Positions 1-8,918 of a DNA stretch of 64,000 bases are shown here, one piece after another. The notes beneath the pieces were generated by a model. It saw only the letters and a list, made by a program, of their open reading frames with translations. It had not been told where the DNA came from and did no database searches. Every line of letters starts with the position of its first letter. Positions within the stretch are counted from its first letter, which is position 1. Both the position numbers and the translations under genes were made by a program. Origin of the DNA: Pedococcus sp. 5OH_020 (lineage in GTDB: Bacteria; Actinomycetota; Actinomycetes; Actinomycetales; Dermatophilaceae). The stretch covers positions 1 through 64,000 of the forward strand of contig NZ_JAPYZV010000013.1 in NCBI RefSeq assembly GCF_027812955.1, in the 5' to 3' direction.

Positions 1-1036
1 GCCATCCCCCGACACGACCGACAGCCACGACCAGACATCCGGCCCGGCCGCGCCCCCGATACTCCTCCAATGAGGCAGCGCAGGGCTTCGAGGGGCTTCT
101 TTCCTTCGGAGCGCTTGCGACGGTAGTAGGCCTGCCCGTCGGTGGCGGTCCGGAGCTGGCTGACTGCGGCGATGTGGATCATGTGGTTGACGCGGCGGTT
201 GCCCGCGCGGGAGAGGCGGTGGCGGTTCTGTTCTCCGGAGGAGGCGTCCAGGGGTGCGATCCCGGTCCAGGACGCGAACCGGTTGCGGTCGGCGAACCGG
301 GCGACGTCGCCGACATCGGCCAGGACCCGGGCGGCGACGACCGGGCCGACACCGTGGATGTCGGTCAGGTGCGGGCCCCGGGAGGCGACGATCGTCCTGA
401 GCTCGGCGGTGGCCTTCTTCGTCTTGGCCTCGACGGCGATGAGCTCGGCGAGCTCATCGGCGGCGATCCGGCGGCGGGTCTTCCCCGCCATGTCGCGCGG
501 TCGGACCGAGACCAGCATCCGCTTGGCCTGGCCGGTGGTGATGTCCTTCTTCGCCTGTCCCGGAAGCAGTTCCGCCAATAGGGCCTGAAGCTGGGCGACA
601 GTTTGTACCCGGCGGCGGGTCAGTGCCTCACGTCGTTCGATGAGCATCCGCAGCACCTCGAGCTGGGGGTCGACCGCCAGGACCCGCAGGTCCTTGGCGC
701 GGACCGCGGCGACCGCCACGGAGTGCGCGTCGTGGGCGTCGGTCTTGCGGCCGTGCCCGGTGTCCAGCAGCCGCGCTCGGGCGGCGAGCTTGGCCGGGAC
801 GTCGACGACGTCCTCGACAGCCTCGAGCAGTCGTTGTGCCAACGGCCGACCGACGCCGTTCGCGCCCTCGACCGCCCACACGCGCCTCGGCCACGTCTTG
901 GCGTACTTGCGCATCGCGGCGAACCCGGCCTTGTCGGTGGTGAACCGGCCGTGTCCGAGCTTGCGTTCCTGATGGTCGACGACCTCGATCGTCGCCGACA
1001 GCTTGTGGGGATCGACCCCATGATGATGCGTCCCAT
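1..1036 (-). pseudogene. IS110-family transposase, frameshifted near its start and cut by the window edge
   Basis: The minus strand encodes an IS110-type DEDD transposase: the reading frame carries VDPHKLSATIEV at the N-terminus, the KTDAHDAHSVA segment, and near the C-terminus GVGPVVAARVLADVGD and FASWTGIAPLDASSGE (Transposase_20 region). The likely start is ATG at 1036 (MGRIIMG), but that codon is one base out of frame with the VDPHK part; the run CCCC at 1016-1019 is one base short. The transposase frame itself has no ATG, GTG or TTG before its in-frame stop at 1089, which supports a real frameshift. After RCL near position 72 the sequence no longer looks like the family C-terminus, and it runs off the window. 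Confidence 0.8.
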
Positions 1037-1359
1037 GCTCTTGCTCCCGCCTGATCTCGAACCGGTGTGAACGGCGAGGTGGGCACGTCTACTACGAGCA
1101 GGGCAGTCCCTTAATGAACGGATAAGAAGCGTCTCCCGCGCGTGGCCTTCCTCGGTGGGAGTGTCGTTGTTGAGCGGCGCCGCTGGTCAGCTCTTGCGTT
1201 CCCTGAGCCGCGAGCTCTGTCGAAGATCGGGCCCGGCGGTCGTCAGGGACGAGGTCGTGTACGGCTGATGCGATGGTGGCCCCCAGAGGCCTGATCATTA
1301 GGGCGCTGCGCTTCCTCCACGGCTCAACCGACAGGACGAACTCGAAACAGGAGGACCGG
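1037..1359. other. Non-coding stretch between two IS110 genes
   Basis: I see no supportable gene here. It lies between two divergently placed IS110-type transposase genes and is probably the flanking non-coding DNA of these elements. IS110 elements often lack clear terminal inverted repeats, so I cannot place the ends. Confidence 0.4.
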
Positions 1360-2658
1360 ATGCAACGTTGGTGTGGGATTGACTGGGCCGAACATCATCA
1401 CGATATTGCGATTGTCGATGAGGCAGGCGCCCTGGTCACCAAGGTCCGGATCGAGGACACCGCCGCCGGCTTCAGTCAGCTGATGGACCTGCTGGCCGTG
1501 CACAACGACGGCTGCGAGACACCCATCCCAGTGGCGATAGAAACCGCCAAGGGGCTGCTGGTGGCCAACCTGCGCGCCGCCGGCGTCAGCGTGTACGCGA
1601 TCAACCCGCTCTCGGTGGCCCGGTACCGCGACCGGCACGCCCCGAGCAGGTCCAAGAGTGACGCCGCCGACGCGCTGGTGCTCGCCAACATCGTGCGCAC
1701 CGACCCGACGGTGCACCGGCTCATTCCACAGGACTCCGAGCTGGCGGCCAGCATCAGAGTGCTGGCCCGTGCTCATCAGGACGCCATCTGGGACCGCCAG
1801 CAGACCGTCGGCAAGCTTCGATCGGTCCTTCGGGAGTACTATCCCGGGGTCCTGGCCACCTTCGAGGACCTGTCCAGCCGTGAGGCCCGCGCCACGCTCA
1901 TGCTGGCCCCCAGCCCTGCGACCGTGTCGAAGTTGCGCCCCTCATCGCTTGCCGCCGCGCTGCGGCGAGCCGGCCGGAGCCGGTACGTGGATCGAGATGT
2001 GGAGAAAATCCTGACCGGGCTGCGAGCAGCACAGCTGCGTCAACCAGCCCTCGTCGAGAAGGCGATGGCAGCCCAGGCCAGCGCCTATGTCCGAGCGCTC
2101 ACCACCCTCGTGGAGAACATCCAAGCCCTGCAGGAGCAGCTCGAGATCGCCTACCACGCTCACCCCGACTCCCGGATCATCAGCAGCTTCCCCGGTCTCG
2201 GCACAGTCCTCGGCGCGCGGATCCTCAGCGAGATCGGCGACGACCACACCCGGTTCGCTACCGCCCGCGGACTCAAAGCGTTCGCCGGCACCGCCCCCAT
2301 CACCAGAGCCAGCGGCACCAAGAAGCTGGTCACCATGCGAGTCGTGCGCAACAAGCGCCTCGGTCAGGCCGCCTACCTGTGGTCATTACCCCTGCTGGCC
2401 CACTCACACGGGGCGCGAGCCCACTACGACCGCAGGCGAGCCGCCGGTGACAGCCACTCCGCCGCCTCCCGCCACCTGGCCAACCGCGGCCTCGGCATGC
2501 TGCACCACTGTCTGACCACCGGCTCGACCTACAACGAAAGCCACGCCTTCCCGTCCCGCACCTACCCGTCGGCGACCTCTCGCAGTCCCATGGCCCACCA
2601 CGCCTATCAAGAGGCCGAGGCGCCGACGACGCCAGCACAGAAGACAGCCCTGCCTTGA
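1360..2658 (+). CDS. IS110-family transposase, apparently complete
   Basis: This 432-residue protein is a DEDD transposase of the IS110 family. The N-terminal RuvC-like domain begins with CGIDWAEHHHDIAIVDE and continues with SKSDAADALVLANIVRTD. The C-terminal Transposase_20 domain includes FPGLGTVLGARILSEIGDD and GLKAFAGTAPITRASGTKK. I chose ATG at 1360 because GGAGG lies just upstream and the family starts just before the CGIDWAE motif. It is a different IS110 subgroup from the broken copy at 1-1036 and has the opposite orientation. No frameshift is visible, so it may still be active. Confidence 0.92.
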   Translation: MQRWCGIDWAEHHHDIAIVDEAGALVTKVRIEDTAAGFSQLMDLLAVHNDGCETPIPVAIETAKGLLVANLRAAGVSVYAINPLSVARYRDRHAPSRSKSDAADALVLANIVRTDPTVHRLIPQDSELAASIRVLARAHQDAIWDRQQTVGKLRSVLREYYPGVLATFEDLSSREARATLMLAPSPATVSKLRPSSLAAALRRAGRSRYVDRDVEKILTGLRAAQLRQPALVEKAMAAQASAYVRALTTLVENIQALQEQLEIAYHAHPDSRIISSFPGLGTVLGARILSEIGDDHTRFATARGLKAFAGTAPITRASGTKKLVTMRVVRNKRLGQAAYLWSLPLLAHSHGARAHYDRRRAAGDSHSAASRHLANRGLGMLHHCLTTGSTYNESHAFPSRTYPSATSRSPMAHHAYQEAEAPTTPAQKTALP

Positions 2659-2890
2659 CGCGATAGGAACATGCGATGTCTCTTGAGCCACGCCTCGTCA
2701 GCGGCACCCGGTGGGCAGCAAGCCGGAAGAGAGCCACACCCGCGAAGGGTGGGCAGCCCACTAGAGAGCGTCCCGCCGGGCACCTGGACCGAGTCTGGCC
2801 AGACACCGGCCCTGAGGGAATCCTCTAGTAGCCCACTTTGACGCACCACCCGCCAACGGCTCATGGCTGTCATGAATCCGTCCGGAAGAA
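2659..2890. other. Non-coding 3' flank of the IS110 gene
   Basis: No gene can be supported. The stretch follows the transposase stop and precedes the IS256-like remnant; it is probably residual insertion-sequence DNA. Confidence 0.35.
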
Positions 2891-2899
2891 TCTCGATTC

Positions 2900-3057
2900 A
2901 ACGGTGGTGAGGGTCCCGCCGAGTGGTGGGGTTTGGGGGTGACCGGCGCGGCTTCGAAGAGGTAGAGCCATCGGCGGGATCTTCGGTGTGTACCGCCAAG
3001 TACTCACCGGAAGGAGCTCACCGATGGCCTTGTCCCAGTCTGCCGTGTCCCGCGCCT
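2900..3057 (+). mobile_element. 5' stub of an IS256-family element
   Basis: Position 3024 starts a short reading frame beginning MALSQSAVS, with GGAAGGAG upstream. That is how many actinobacterial IS256-family (Mutator type) transposases begin (MALSQSALSELL...). The similarity stops after nine residues and the sequence runs directly into the 3' end of the lacI gene on the opposite strand. So only the left end and first codons of the element remain. Family assignment rests on recall of that short start, hence moderate confidence. Confidence 0.45.
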
Positions 3058-3061
3058 GTCT

Positions 3062-4057
3062 TCAGCGCCCGGAGGGGGCAGCCGTGGTCCGTCGCACACG
3101 CAGCTCGGGGGTAAGTAGCCTCGTTCGGGGCGCCTGCTCCGGGTCATCGATGCGCCCCACCAGGGTGGCAACCGCCAATATTCCGATGTCCGGACCTGGC
3201 TGATTGACGCTAGTTAGGTTGACGTATTGCAGCTGACTCAGGGGCGTATTGTCGAATCCGACCACTGACAGGTCAGCTGGGACACGTAGTCCCATGTCCT
3301 TGGCCACGGCAAGCGCGCCGAGGGCGCTCAGATCGTTGGCAGCGAAAATGGCCGTGGGGGAATCTGCGCCCTCCAACAGCTCCTGAGCAGCGGCGATTCC
3401 GCCGCGTTCGGTGTATCCACCGGTGGTTGACGGGACCTGCGCAGGAAGGCCATGCGCTTCCAGCGTCTGGCGGTAGGCACGCTGGCGGATTTGGGCTCCC
3501 GGCCCATCACCGCCGTCAATGTGGGCGATTCTCTTGTGCCCGAGATTGATGAGATGCTCAACGGCCAGACGGGCCCCGCTTCGGTCATCCACGGCAACGG
3601 TGTCCACACCGTTGACCCGACGACCGGCAACAAGGACCGGCACCTGTGCCGCAAGGTCGCGGATCTCGTCCGATGGAAGCCGGGAGGCGGCGAGGATCAG
3701 GCCATCTACGCGGCGCCCAAGAAGCCGGTTGACGGCCCGGCGCTCGACCGCTGGGTCCATGTCGCCTACGGCGAGGGATACGCCGTAACCTGCCTCCTCT
3801 GCCCGGTCCTCGGCAGCCTGAATGACCCGAGACATGAGCGGGTTCTGCATTTCCATCACGACCAGCCCGAGGGTCATGGTGCGCCGGCTGGCCAGCTGGG
3901 CAGCGTGGGCGTTCGGCGTGTAGCCCAGCTCGCCAGCCGCTCGGAGCACCGCCTCACGCTTGGATGCCGAGACCCTGGGGGACTCGCGCATGACGAGGCT
4001 CACCAGCGCACGCGACACTCCGGCGCGTGCGGCGACGTCCTCTTGGGTCACGCTCAT
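3062..4057 (-). CDS. LacI-family transcriptional regulator
   Basis: A 331-residue LacI/GalR repressor. The N-terminal helix-turn-helix reads [20 protein letters not shown] (residues about 3-22), followed by the hinge helix around [13 protein letters not shown] and a periplasmic-binding-protein-like sugar domain with [19 protein letters not shown] and [14 protein letters not shown] near the C-terminus. It is transcribed away from the ABC transporter at 4261-7339. Palindromes TTAGCGCGCGCTAA lie in the shared control region, including one about 40 bp upstream of its own start, which points to repression of the transporter and autoregulation. The effector is presumably the transported sugar. The 3' end abuts an IS256 stub but the gene looks complete. 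Confidence 0.93.
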   Translation of the reverse strand: MSVTQEDVAARAGVSRALVSLVMRESPRVSASKREAVLRAAGELGYTPNAHAAQLASRRTMTLGLVVMEMQNPLMSRVIQAAEDRAEEAGYGVSLAVGDMDPAVERRAVNRLLGRRVDGLILAASRLPSDEIRDLAAQVPVLVAGRRVNGVDTVAVDDRSGARLAVEHLINLGHKRIAHIDGGDGPGAQIRQRAYRQTLEAHGLPAQVPSTTGGYTERGGIAAAQELLEGADSPTAIFAANDLSALGALAVAKDMGLRVPADLSVVGFDNTPLSQLQYVNLTSVNQPGPDIGILAVATLVGRIDDPEQAPRTRLLTPELRVRRTTAAPSGR

Positions 4058-4095
4058 CGATACCTCTCCGCCCGTGCCGCTTTCCTGTGGGCACT

Positions 4096-4109
4096 TTAGC
4101 GCGCGCTAC
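4096..4109. promoter_or_regulatory. LacI-type operator O1 (TTAGCGCGCGCTAC)
   Basis: Near-perfect 14-bp palindrome, one base from TTAGCGCGCGCTAA at 4200, located about 40 bp upstream of the lacI start. It probably serves autoregulation and, with the other two copies, may allow looping. Confidence 0.75.
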
Positions 4110-4160
4110 CTCCTCACGCCACGGCGACCCTGCCCCGGCGACTCTTCTCAAGCCAGGGTC

Positions 4161-4189
4161 TTGACGTGGTCGTGTTAGCGCGCTCTAAT
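4161..4189 (+). promoter_or_regulatory. Promoter of the sugar ABC operon
   Basis: TTGACG (4161-4166) and TCTAAT (4184-4189) are separated by exactly 17 bp, a good sigma-70-like promoter. One operator (4175-4188) covers the spacer and -10, and a second (4200-4213) would cover the start of transcription, a classical repression layout. Confidence 0.65.
4175..4188. promoter_or_regulatory. LacI-type operator O2 (TTAGCGCGCTCTAA)
   Basis: Copy of the TTAGCGCGCGCTAA palindrome with one mismatch. It overlaps the -10 region of the putative transporter promoter and lies 25 bp upstream of operator O3. Confidence 0.78.
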
Positions 4190-4199
4190 GGAACCCGCG

Positions 4200-4213
4200 T
4201 TAGCGCGCGCTAA
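4200..4213. promoter_or_regulatory. LacI-type operator O3 (TTAGCGCGCGCTAA)
   Basis: Perfect 14-bp palindrome about 47 bp upstream of the substrate-binding protein start. LacI-family proteins bind such CG-centred even palindromes. Confidence 0.82.
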
Positions 4214-4260
4214 CGAAGCACCGTCGCAGTGGCGGGGCAGCCACAACGAGGAGGCATCAG

Positions 4261-5439
4261 ATGGATGGAAACAGTTGGCGTGGAGGTCGCAACGGCGCGG
4301 CGCGGTCCGGCGGATGGCTTGCCGGCGGCCTGGCTGTCGCCTGTCTGACGGCGGCCTGCTCGTCCGGCCTGAGCGACGCGGCCACGTCCAGCGGGACAGG
4401 GTCGATAGGTGCCCCCGTGACGACGCAACCGACAGACAAGTTCGTTCCGTCCTCCAAGGTGGGCACGAAGTCGCCACTTGCTCATCAGCTGGGTTTGAGC
4501 CTGGTGCAGGTGGAGGGCCCGATCAAGCAGTTCGCGGACGCCAGTGAGACTGGGGCCAAGGCAGCAGACCTGCAAACGTTCCAAGCCGTCAACGGCTCGA
4601 ACAGCTCCAAGGCTGTGGAGCAGATGAATGCATTTGTGCAGCGCCAGGTTGGCACCATGTTCGCCCAGGATCTCAACCCGGCTGCGCAGGAGCCCGTTCT
4701 GAAGAACGCGAGCAAAAAGGGCATCGGGACGTTCTCGTTCAACATGCCCGCCAGCATGCAGATGACAGCGAGCCAGTACGAGATCGGCAAGCAGCTGGCA
4801 CACGGCACGCTGGACTACATCGCGCGGCACCTGGACAACAAGGCGAAGATCGTCCACTTCAACTTCGACTACAACGAGGCGGTTGCACCCCGGGACAGGG
4901 GATGGCGTGAGGTGATGAAGACGCGGCCGGCAGGCGTGCAGATTGTTGCCGACATCCCTGGCAACCCGCAGACGCAGGAGCAGGGGAACAAGTTGATGTC
5001 GTCCATCCTTCAGAAGGACCCATCGGTCAACGTTGTGGATGGCAGTGACACGCTGTCGTTGGGTGCCCTGGCGGCCCTGCGTGCAGCCGGCCGCGGCGCT
5101 GATCCCAGCCTGGCCCTCTTCGGGGTGGACGGAGACCCGCAGGCCGTTCATGAGGTGAAGTCGGGTGGACCCTACAAGGCGACCTACGCGTTCAACTTCG
5201 CGATCCTCGGTTCCTTGCTGAGTGACATGTCCGACCGATGGCTCAAGGGACTCAACATCCCCGAACTCGTCCTGGTGCCGGCGGTCAAGATCGACAGTCC
5301 CGCTTCGATCGACGAGTACAACAACTCTGTCTCGGATCCGGCGGCGGCGTACAAGACTGCTGGTGACAAGTACTTCCACCTTTATGGAAGCACGTCGTAC
5401 GCCACCCGCGGTACCTACTTCGATGGCAAGGTCAAGTGA
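4261..5439 (+). CDS. Sugar ABC transporter substrate-binding lipoprotein (CUT2 type)
   Basis: A 392-residue extracytoplasmic solute-binding protein of the ribose/fructose (CUT2, Peripla_BP_4) type. The N-terminus is basic, then hydrophobic, ending in the lipobox LTAAC with the acylated cysteine at residue 33, so it is a membrane-anchored lipoprotein. The body has the two-lobed fold features, for example VDGSDTLSLGALAALRAAGR and ALFGVDGDPQAVHEVKSGG. The start at 4261 follows an AACGAGGAG ribosome site. It is the first gene of an operon with the permease-ATPase fusion one base downstream. The sugar cannot be told from sequence. Confidence 0.9.
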   Translation: MDGNSWRGGRNGAARSGGWLAGGLAVACLTAACSSGLSDAATSSGTGSIGAPVTTQPTDKFVPSSKVGTKSPLAHQLGLSLVQVEGPIKQFADASETGAKAADLQTFQAVNGSNSSKAVEQMNAFVQRQVGTMFAQDLNPAAQEPVLKNASKKGIGTFSFNMPASMQMTASQYEIGKQLAHGTLDYIARHLDNKAKIVHFNFDYNEAVAPRDRGWREVMKTRPAGVQIVADIPGNPQTQEQGNKLMSSILQKDPSVNVVDGSDTLSLGALAALRAAGRGADPSLALFGVDGDPQAVHEVKSGGPYKATYAFNFAILGSLLSDMSDRWLKGLNIPELVLVPAVKIDSPASIDEYNNSVSDPAAAYKTAGDKYFHLYGSTSYATRGTYFDGKVK

Positions 5440-5440
5440 C

Positions 5441-7339
5441 ATGTCCAGTCTGATTGAAGGGTTCCGCCCCCGCGCAACTGGGCGTGGTCGGACCCGGCGC
5501 GCGACCGCCCACCCCGGCGGAGGGTCCAGCCGGTGGGGTCTGGCGGTGCTCATCGTCCTGGTGAGCTTCTTCGTCCAGACCCGGGCCTCCAACTTCCTGA
5601 CCGAGGCCAACATTCAGACGATCATCCTCAACGTCTCAAGCTTGCTGATCGCGGCGTCCGCAGCGATGCGGCTTGTGGTGGCGGGCAACGTCGACCTGTC
5701 CATCGGTGGCCAGCTGAGCCTGCTGAGTGTTCTCACGGCGCTCACCGCCCGCGACACCCACTCCGCCGTCTTGGCGCTAGCCGTGGGTCTTGGTGTGGGT
5801 GCACTGCTTGGCCTGATCAATGGGTACGCGGTGCGGCTGCTGAGCATCTCGCCTCTGATCGTCACGCTCGGCCTATCCTTCGTGTACTTCGGCCTGGCCT
5901 ATGCACTGTCCGGCTCGCAGGCGGTGTTCGGGTTCCCGAACGCGTTCCTGGAGCTTGGCCTGAGCAAGATGGCCACCATCCCGACGCCGGTGTGGATCGC
6001 GCTGCTCTACTTCGCAATCTGTGCGCTGTTCCTGACCAGGACGACCGGGGGGGTCCGGCGATTCGCCATCGGCGGAAACCCGGCCGCCTGCCGAAGTGAG
6101 GGCATCAACGTCTCTCGGGCAGTGCTGCTCGACTTCATCTTCATGGGCCTCACGATGGGCGTTGTAGCTGTCCTTGCCACCGCACGCATCCAAAGCGGCT
6201 CCGCGGACATCGGCTTGAACTTCGAGCTGGAGACGCTGACCGCGGTGATCGTCGGCGGTGTGGCCTTCAACGGTGGGGCAGGGCGGCCCCTCGGCGTCTT
6301 CATGGGCGTCGTCCTGCTCGGCACCATCGACGCCGCGATGGTCTTCCTTGGCTTCGCCGACTACTTCCAGCAGATCGCCAAAGGCGCGATCCTCCTCCTC
6401 GCACTCGCAGCCGACCAGTACACGCGCTACCGAGCCAGGGTCAGGACCACGACCGCGGCCGCCGACCAAGGAGGGAGAGCCGCGCACACGCCGGAAGTGG
6501 GAAAGCGCCTCGGTGACATGCACCTCGAGACCCCCCGTCGGGGCACGCTCGCTGCACGAGTCCAGGGTGTCTCCAAGAACTACGGCGCGGTGCAGGCTCT
6601 GCACGACATCAGCTTCGACGTCAGGTACGGCGAGATCACGTGTCTGCTCGGCGACAATGGAGCCGGCAAGAGCACCTTGGTCAAGGTGCTCGCCGGTGCC
6701 GTCAAGCCCAGCAGCGGCGAAATCCTCATCAATGACAGCGATGACGTGGCGCCAACCAAGACCGAGAACCCTCGCGACGCCGGGGTCGAAACGGTCTGGC
6801 AGGACCTCGCAATCTGTCAGAACCTCGGCGCGGCATACAACCTCACACTGGGCAACGAGCCCTGCCGGTTCAAGGTCGGTCTGGTCAGGATCTTCGACCG
6901 GCGCGCCGCAGAACAGGCTTCCCGGACGCGCCTGGGATCGCTCGGCGTGAACCTCAGCGACATGTACCGACCCCTCGCCGACCTTTCCGGCGGGCAGCGT
7001 CAGTCCGTGGCGATCAGCCGTGTCGTATCGCCGGACGTCAAGATCGTCATCCTCGACGAACCGACCGCCGCGCTGGGCGTCCACCAGACCCGAAACGTGG
7101 TCGCTCTCGTCAAGGAGCTCGCTGCTGCCGGCGCCGCGGTCGTACTGATCAGTCACGACATCGAGATCGTCCGCGAGGTCGCCGACCATTACGTGATTCT
7201 CAACCGCGGGAGGCTGGTCGCCGACTCCAAGGCCACCGAGATGAGCCCCCAGACGTTGGTACACATGATGGCCGGGCTCGTTGAGGCCGCCCCAGCGGTG
7301 CATGCGGCCAGCTCCGACGCGGCCGCCCCAGCCCTCTAA
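5441..7339 (+). CDS. CUT2 sugar ABC transporter permease fused to a single ATPase domain
   Basis: One 632-residue protein carries both inner-membrane and nucleotide-binding parts. Residues about 30-330 are a BPD_transp_2 permease with hydrophobic segments, including AGNVDLSIGGQLSLLS and the conserved VIVGGVAFNGGAGRPLGV. After a hydrophilic linker (about 330-370), residues about 370-620 are an ABC ATPase: Walker A GDNGAGKST (404-412), signature LSGGQ (515-519), Walker B with D539-E540, and the ISHD switch. Most CUT2 importers have a separate permease and a tandem-domain ATPase; here there is a single ATPase domain, as in fructose FrcA-type systems, fused behind the permease. The start ATG at 5441 is one base after the binding-protein stop. 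No frameshift is seen between the halves. Confidence 0.9.
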   Translation: MSSLIEGFRPRATGRGRTRRATAHPGGGSSRWGLAVLIVLVSFFVQTRASNFLTEANIQTIILNVSSLLIAASAAMRLVVAGNVDLSIGGQLSLLSVLTALTARDTHSAVLALAVGLGVGALLGLINGYAVRLLSISPLIVTLGLSFVYFGLAYALSGSQAVFGFPNAFLELGLSKMATIPTPVWIALLYFAICALFLTRTTGGVRRFAIGGNPAACRSEGINVSRAVLLDFIFMGLTMGVVAVLATARIQSGSADIGLNFELETLTAVIVGGVAFNGGAGRPLGVFMGVVLLGTIDAAMVFLGFADYFQQIAKGAILLLALAADQYTRYRARVRTTTAAADQGGRAAHTPEVGKRLGDMHLETPRRGTLAARVQGVSKNYGAVQALHDISFDVRYGEITCLLGDNGAGKSTLVKVLAGAVKPSSGEILINDSDDVAPTKTENPRDAGVETVWQDLAICQNLGAAYNLTLGNEPCRFKVGLVRIFDRRAAEQASRTRLGSLGVNLSDMYRPLADLSGGQRQSVAISRVVSPDVKIVILDEPTAALGVHQTRNVVALVKELAAAGAAVVLISHDIEIVREVADHYVILNRGRLVADSKATEMSPQTLVHMMAGLVEAAPAVHAASSDAAAPAL

Positions 7340-7404
7340 CCGCTTGACCTAGCTGGCGCCTAGCACCAGCCCCGCTCACCATCACCACAGAAGGCGAGAC
7401 CTCC

Positions 7405-8256
7405 ATGCCGCACGCCAGCGCCAACGGCATCTCTCTCTACTACGAAGGACATGGGGACCCTTCCGCACCCACGATGGTTCTGATAGCTGGCCAAGGAGCA
7501 CAGCTGATCTCCTGGCCCGCGGGACTCCGCGAACTTCTGGTCAACCAAGGCTTTCGGGTTGTGCAGTTCGACAACCGGGACGTCGGGCTCTCCACCAAGT
7601 GCGATGGCAAGGCTCCCTACGGGCTCTCCGACATGGCCGACGACCTCGCTGGTCTTCTGGACACCTTGCGGATCGACGCCGCGCACATCGTCGGCCAGTC
7701 CATGGGCGGGATGATCGCCCAAGACTTCGCGATCCGGCACCCGGACAGGGTCCTCAGCCTGTGCTCGATCTACTCGGCTCCGGGTCCCGCATTCATCACA
7801 ACCCACCCCGATGTCTGGGACACACGCGAACGGGAGCCTGCCCGCGAGCGAGAGGAAGCTATCCGCGACTACATCGAGCGGGAACGGGCATGCGGGCTAG
7901 CCGAGTATTCAGAGGAGTGGATCCGCGCCAACGCCGAAGAGACCATCGACCGCTGTTACTACCCCGAAGGGGGGCAACGCCAAATGGACGCCGTCCGACG
8001 AAGCGCCGATCGCACCGATGCCCTCGGGGGGCTGACGGTCCCGACAGCGGTCATCCATGGGCTCGAGGACCTCCTGATCGACTTCTCCGGCGGCGTCGCC
8101 ACTGCCGCGGCGGTTCCGGGAGCCGAACTGCACCTCTACGCCGACATGGGCCACCAGCTCTTGCCATCGCTCTGGGAGGACTACGTCCGCATCATCAGCC
8201 GCAACGCCGCCCGCGTGCCCCGAGGCGACCGTCCGCCAGCCACCATCGGAACGTAG
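7405..8256 (+). CDS. Alpha/beta-fold hydrolase
   Basis: A 283-residue alpha/beta hydrolase without signal peptide. The oxyanion strand reads VLIAGQGAQLISW, followed by VVQFDNRDVGLST; the nucleophile elbow is GQSMGG with Ser99; the catalytic His is probably His250 in DMGHQLLP, with the acid in the GLEDLLID segment. It starts 65 bp after the transporter fusion with its own ribosome site and could be the last gene of that operon. Its substrate is unknown; release of a sugar from an ester conjugate would fit the neighbourhood but is only inference. Confidence 0.85.
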   Translation: MPHASANGISLYYEGHGDPSAPTMVLIAGQGAQLISWPAGLRELLVNQGFRVVQFDNRDVGLSTKCDGKAPYGLSDMADDLAGLLDTLRIDAAHIVGQSMGGMIAQDFAIRHPDRVLSLCSIYSAPGPAFITTHPDVWDTREREPAREREEAIRDYIERERACGLAEYSEEWIRANAEETIDRCYYPEGGQRQMDAVRRSADRTDALGGLTVPTAVIHGLEDLLIDFSGGVATAAAVPGAELHLYADMGHQLLPSLWEDYVRIISRNAARVPRGDRPPATIGT

Positions 8257-8636
8257 GCCGCACCTGCGATGCACCAGCGGAAGACCCAGAGCGGCAAGCC
8301 GAGACGCCGTTCCCACCCAAGGAGCGACCCCATGAACGAACCGGGAGAGCGCCTCAGGCCGTCGGTAAGATCGTTCAGGTCCAAAGTGGAGGGGATCCGG
8401 CCAAACCGCTCACGCACTTCCATCGAGCTGGACGCCCCCAGCAACGGCGTTGCCACCAGCCCCTGGAGCGCGTCGATCCGGTGCTCGGCTTGCAGCGCCT
8501 CGCCCGCGGCACTGCGTCCGGGCCGCGCCAACCAGCGACCGTCCGCTGGAGTGGTGATGCCAGTGCACGAGCCCGCGGCCTTCGCCCGATCCGTGTCTCA
8601 GCGGCAGGGATCTGAATCGGCGGAGCTTAGGGCGGG
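8257..8636. other. Gap with no supportable gene
   Basis: I find no recognisable gene. A 116-codon minus-strand frame (8181-8531) overlaps the end of the hydrolase gene and is not convincing. The stretch lies just downstream of the ABC ATPase remnant and may be further debris of that locus. Confidence 0.3.
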
Positions 8637-8903
8637 CTAGTGGCACGTGCTTCTTTCGAGACGCCAGCCATCAACTGCAAGAAGCTCGAGTTCCGTCAAG
8701 TCGGTCGTGCGCCCCTCATAGACGCACTGTCCATGCCGGAGCACTTCCGCTCGGTCACACACTCGCACGACGGACGCCACATCCTCGGTGATCATGACGA
8801 CCGCAGTTCCATGACTGGCAAGGCAGCGAACCGCGCGGAGCACGTTCTGGGTCTGGGCCACACCAAAAGCCGCCGTGGGCTCGGCCAACAGATCGTTCAA
8901 GGC
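8637..8903 (-). pseudogene. C-terminal remnant of a sugar ABC transporter ATPase
   Basis: About 88 codons on the minus strand match the last third of a sugar-import ATPase: LLAEPTAAFGVAQTQNVL corresponds to Walker B and D-loop (normally LLDEPTAALGVAQT), followed by VVMITEDVASVVRVCDRA and a terminal VLRHGQCVYEG segment. The Walker B aspartate is replaced by alanine and the switch motif is ITED rather than ISHD. Everything upstream, including Walker A and the signature, is missing because the iolG-like gene on the other strand occupies that DNA. It is a relic. Confidence 0.72.
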
Positions 8904-8918
8904 TCGAAGGAGAACACC

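Noticed and set aside
142-1086. Several plus- and minus-strand reading frames of 100-155 codons
   Set aside because: They are frame shadows of the IS110 transposase, whose own frame lacks a standard start and runs off the window.
4210-7303. Long minus-strand frames (467 and 476 codons) antisense to the ABC transporter genes
   Set aside because: Low-complexity Arg/Val/Gly-rich translations without domains; typical antisense frames of high-GC coding DNA.
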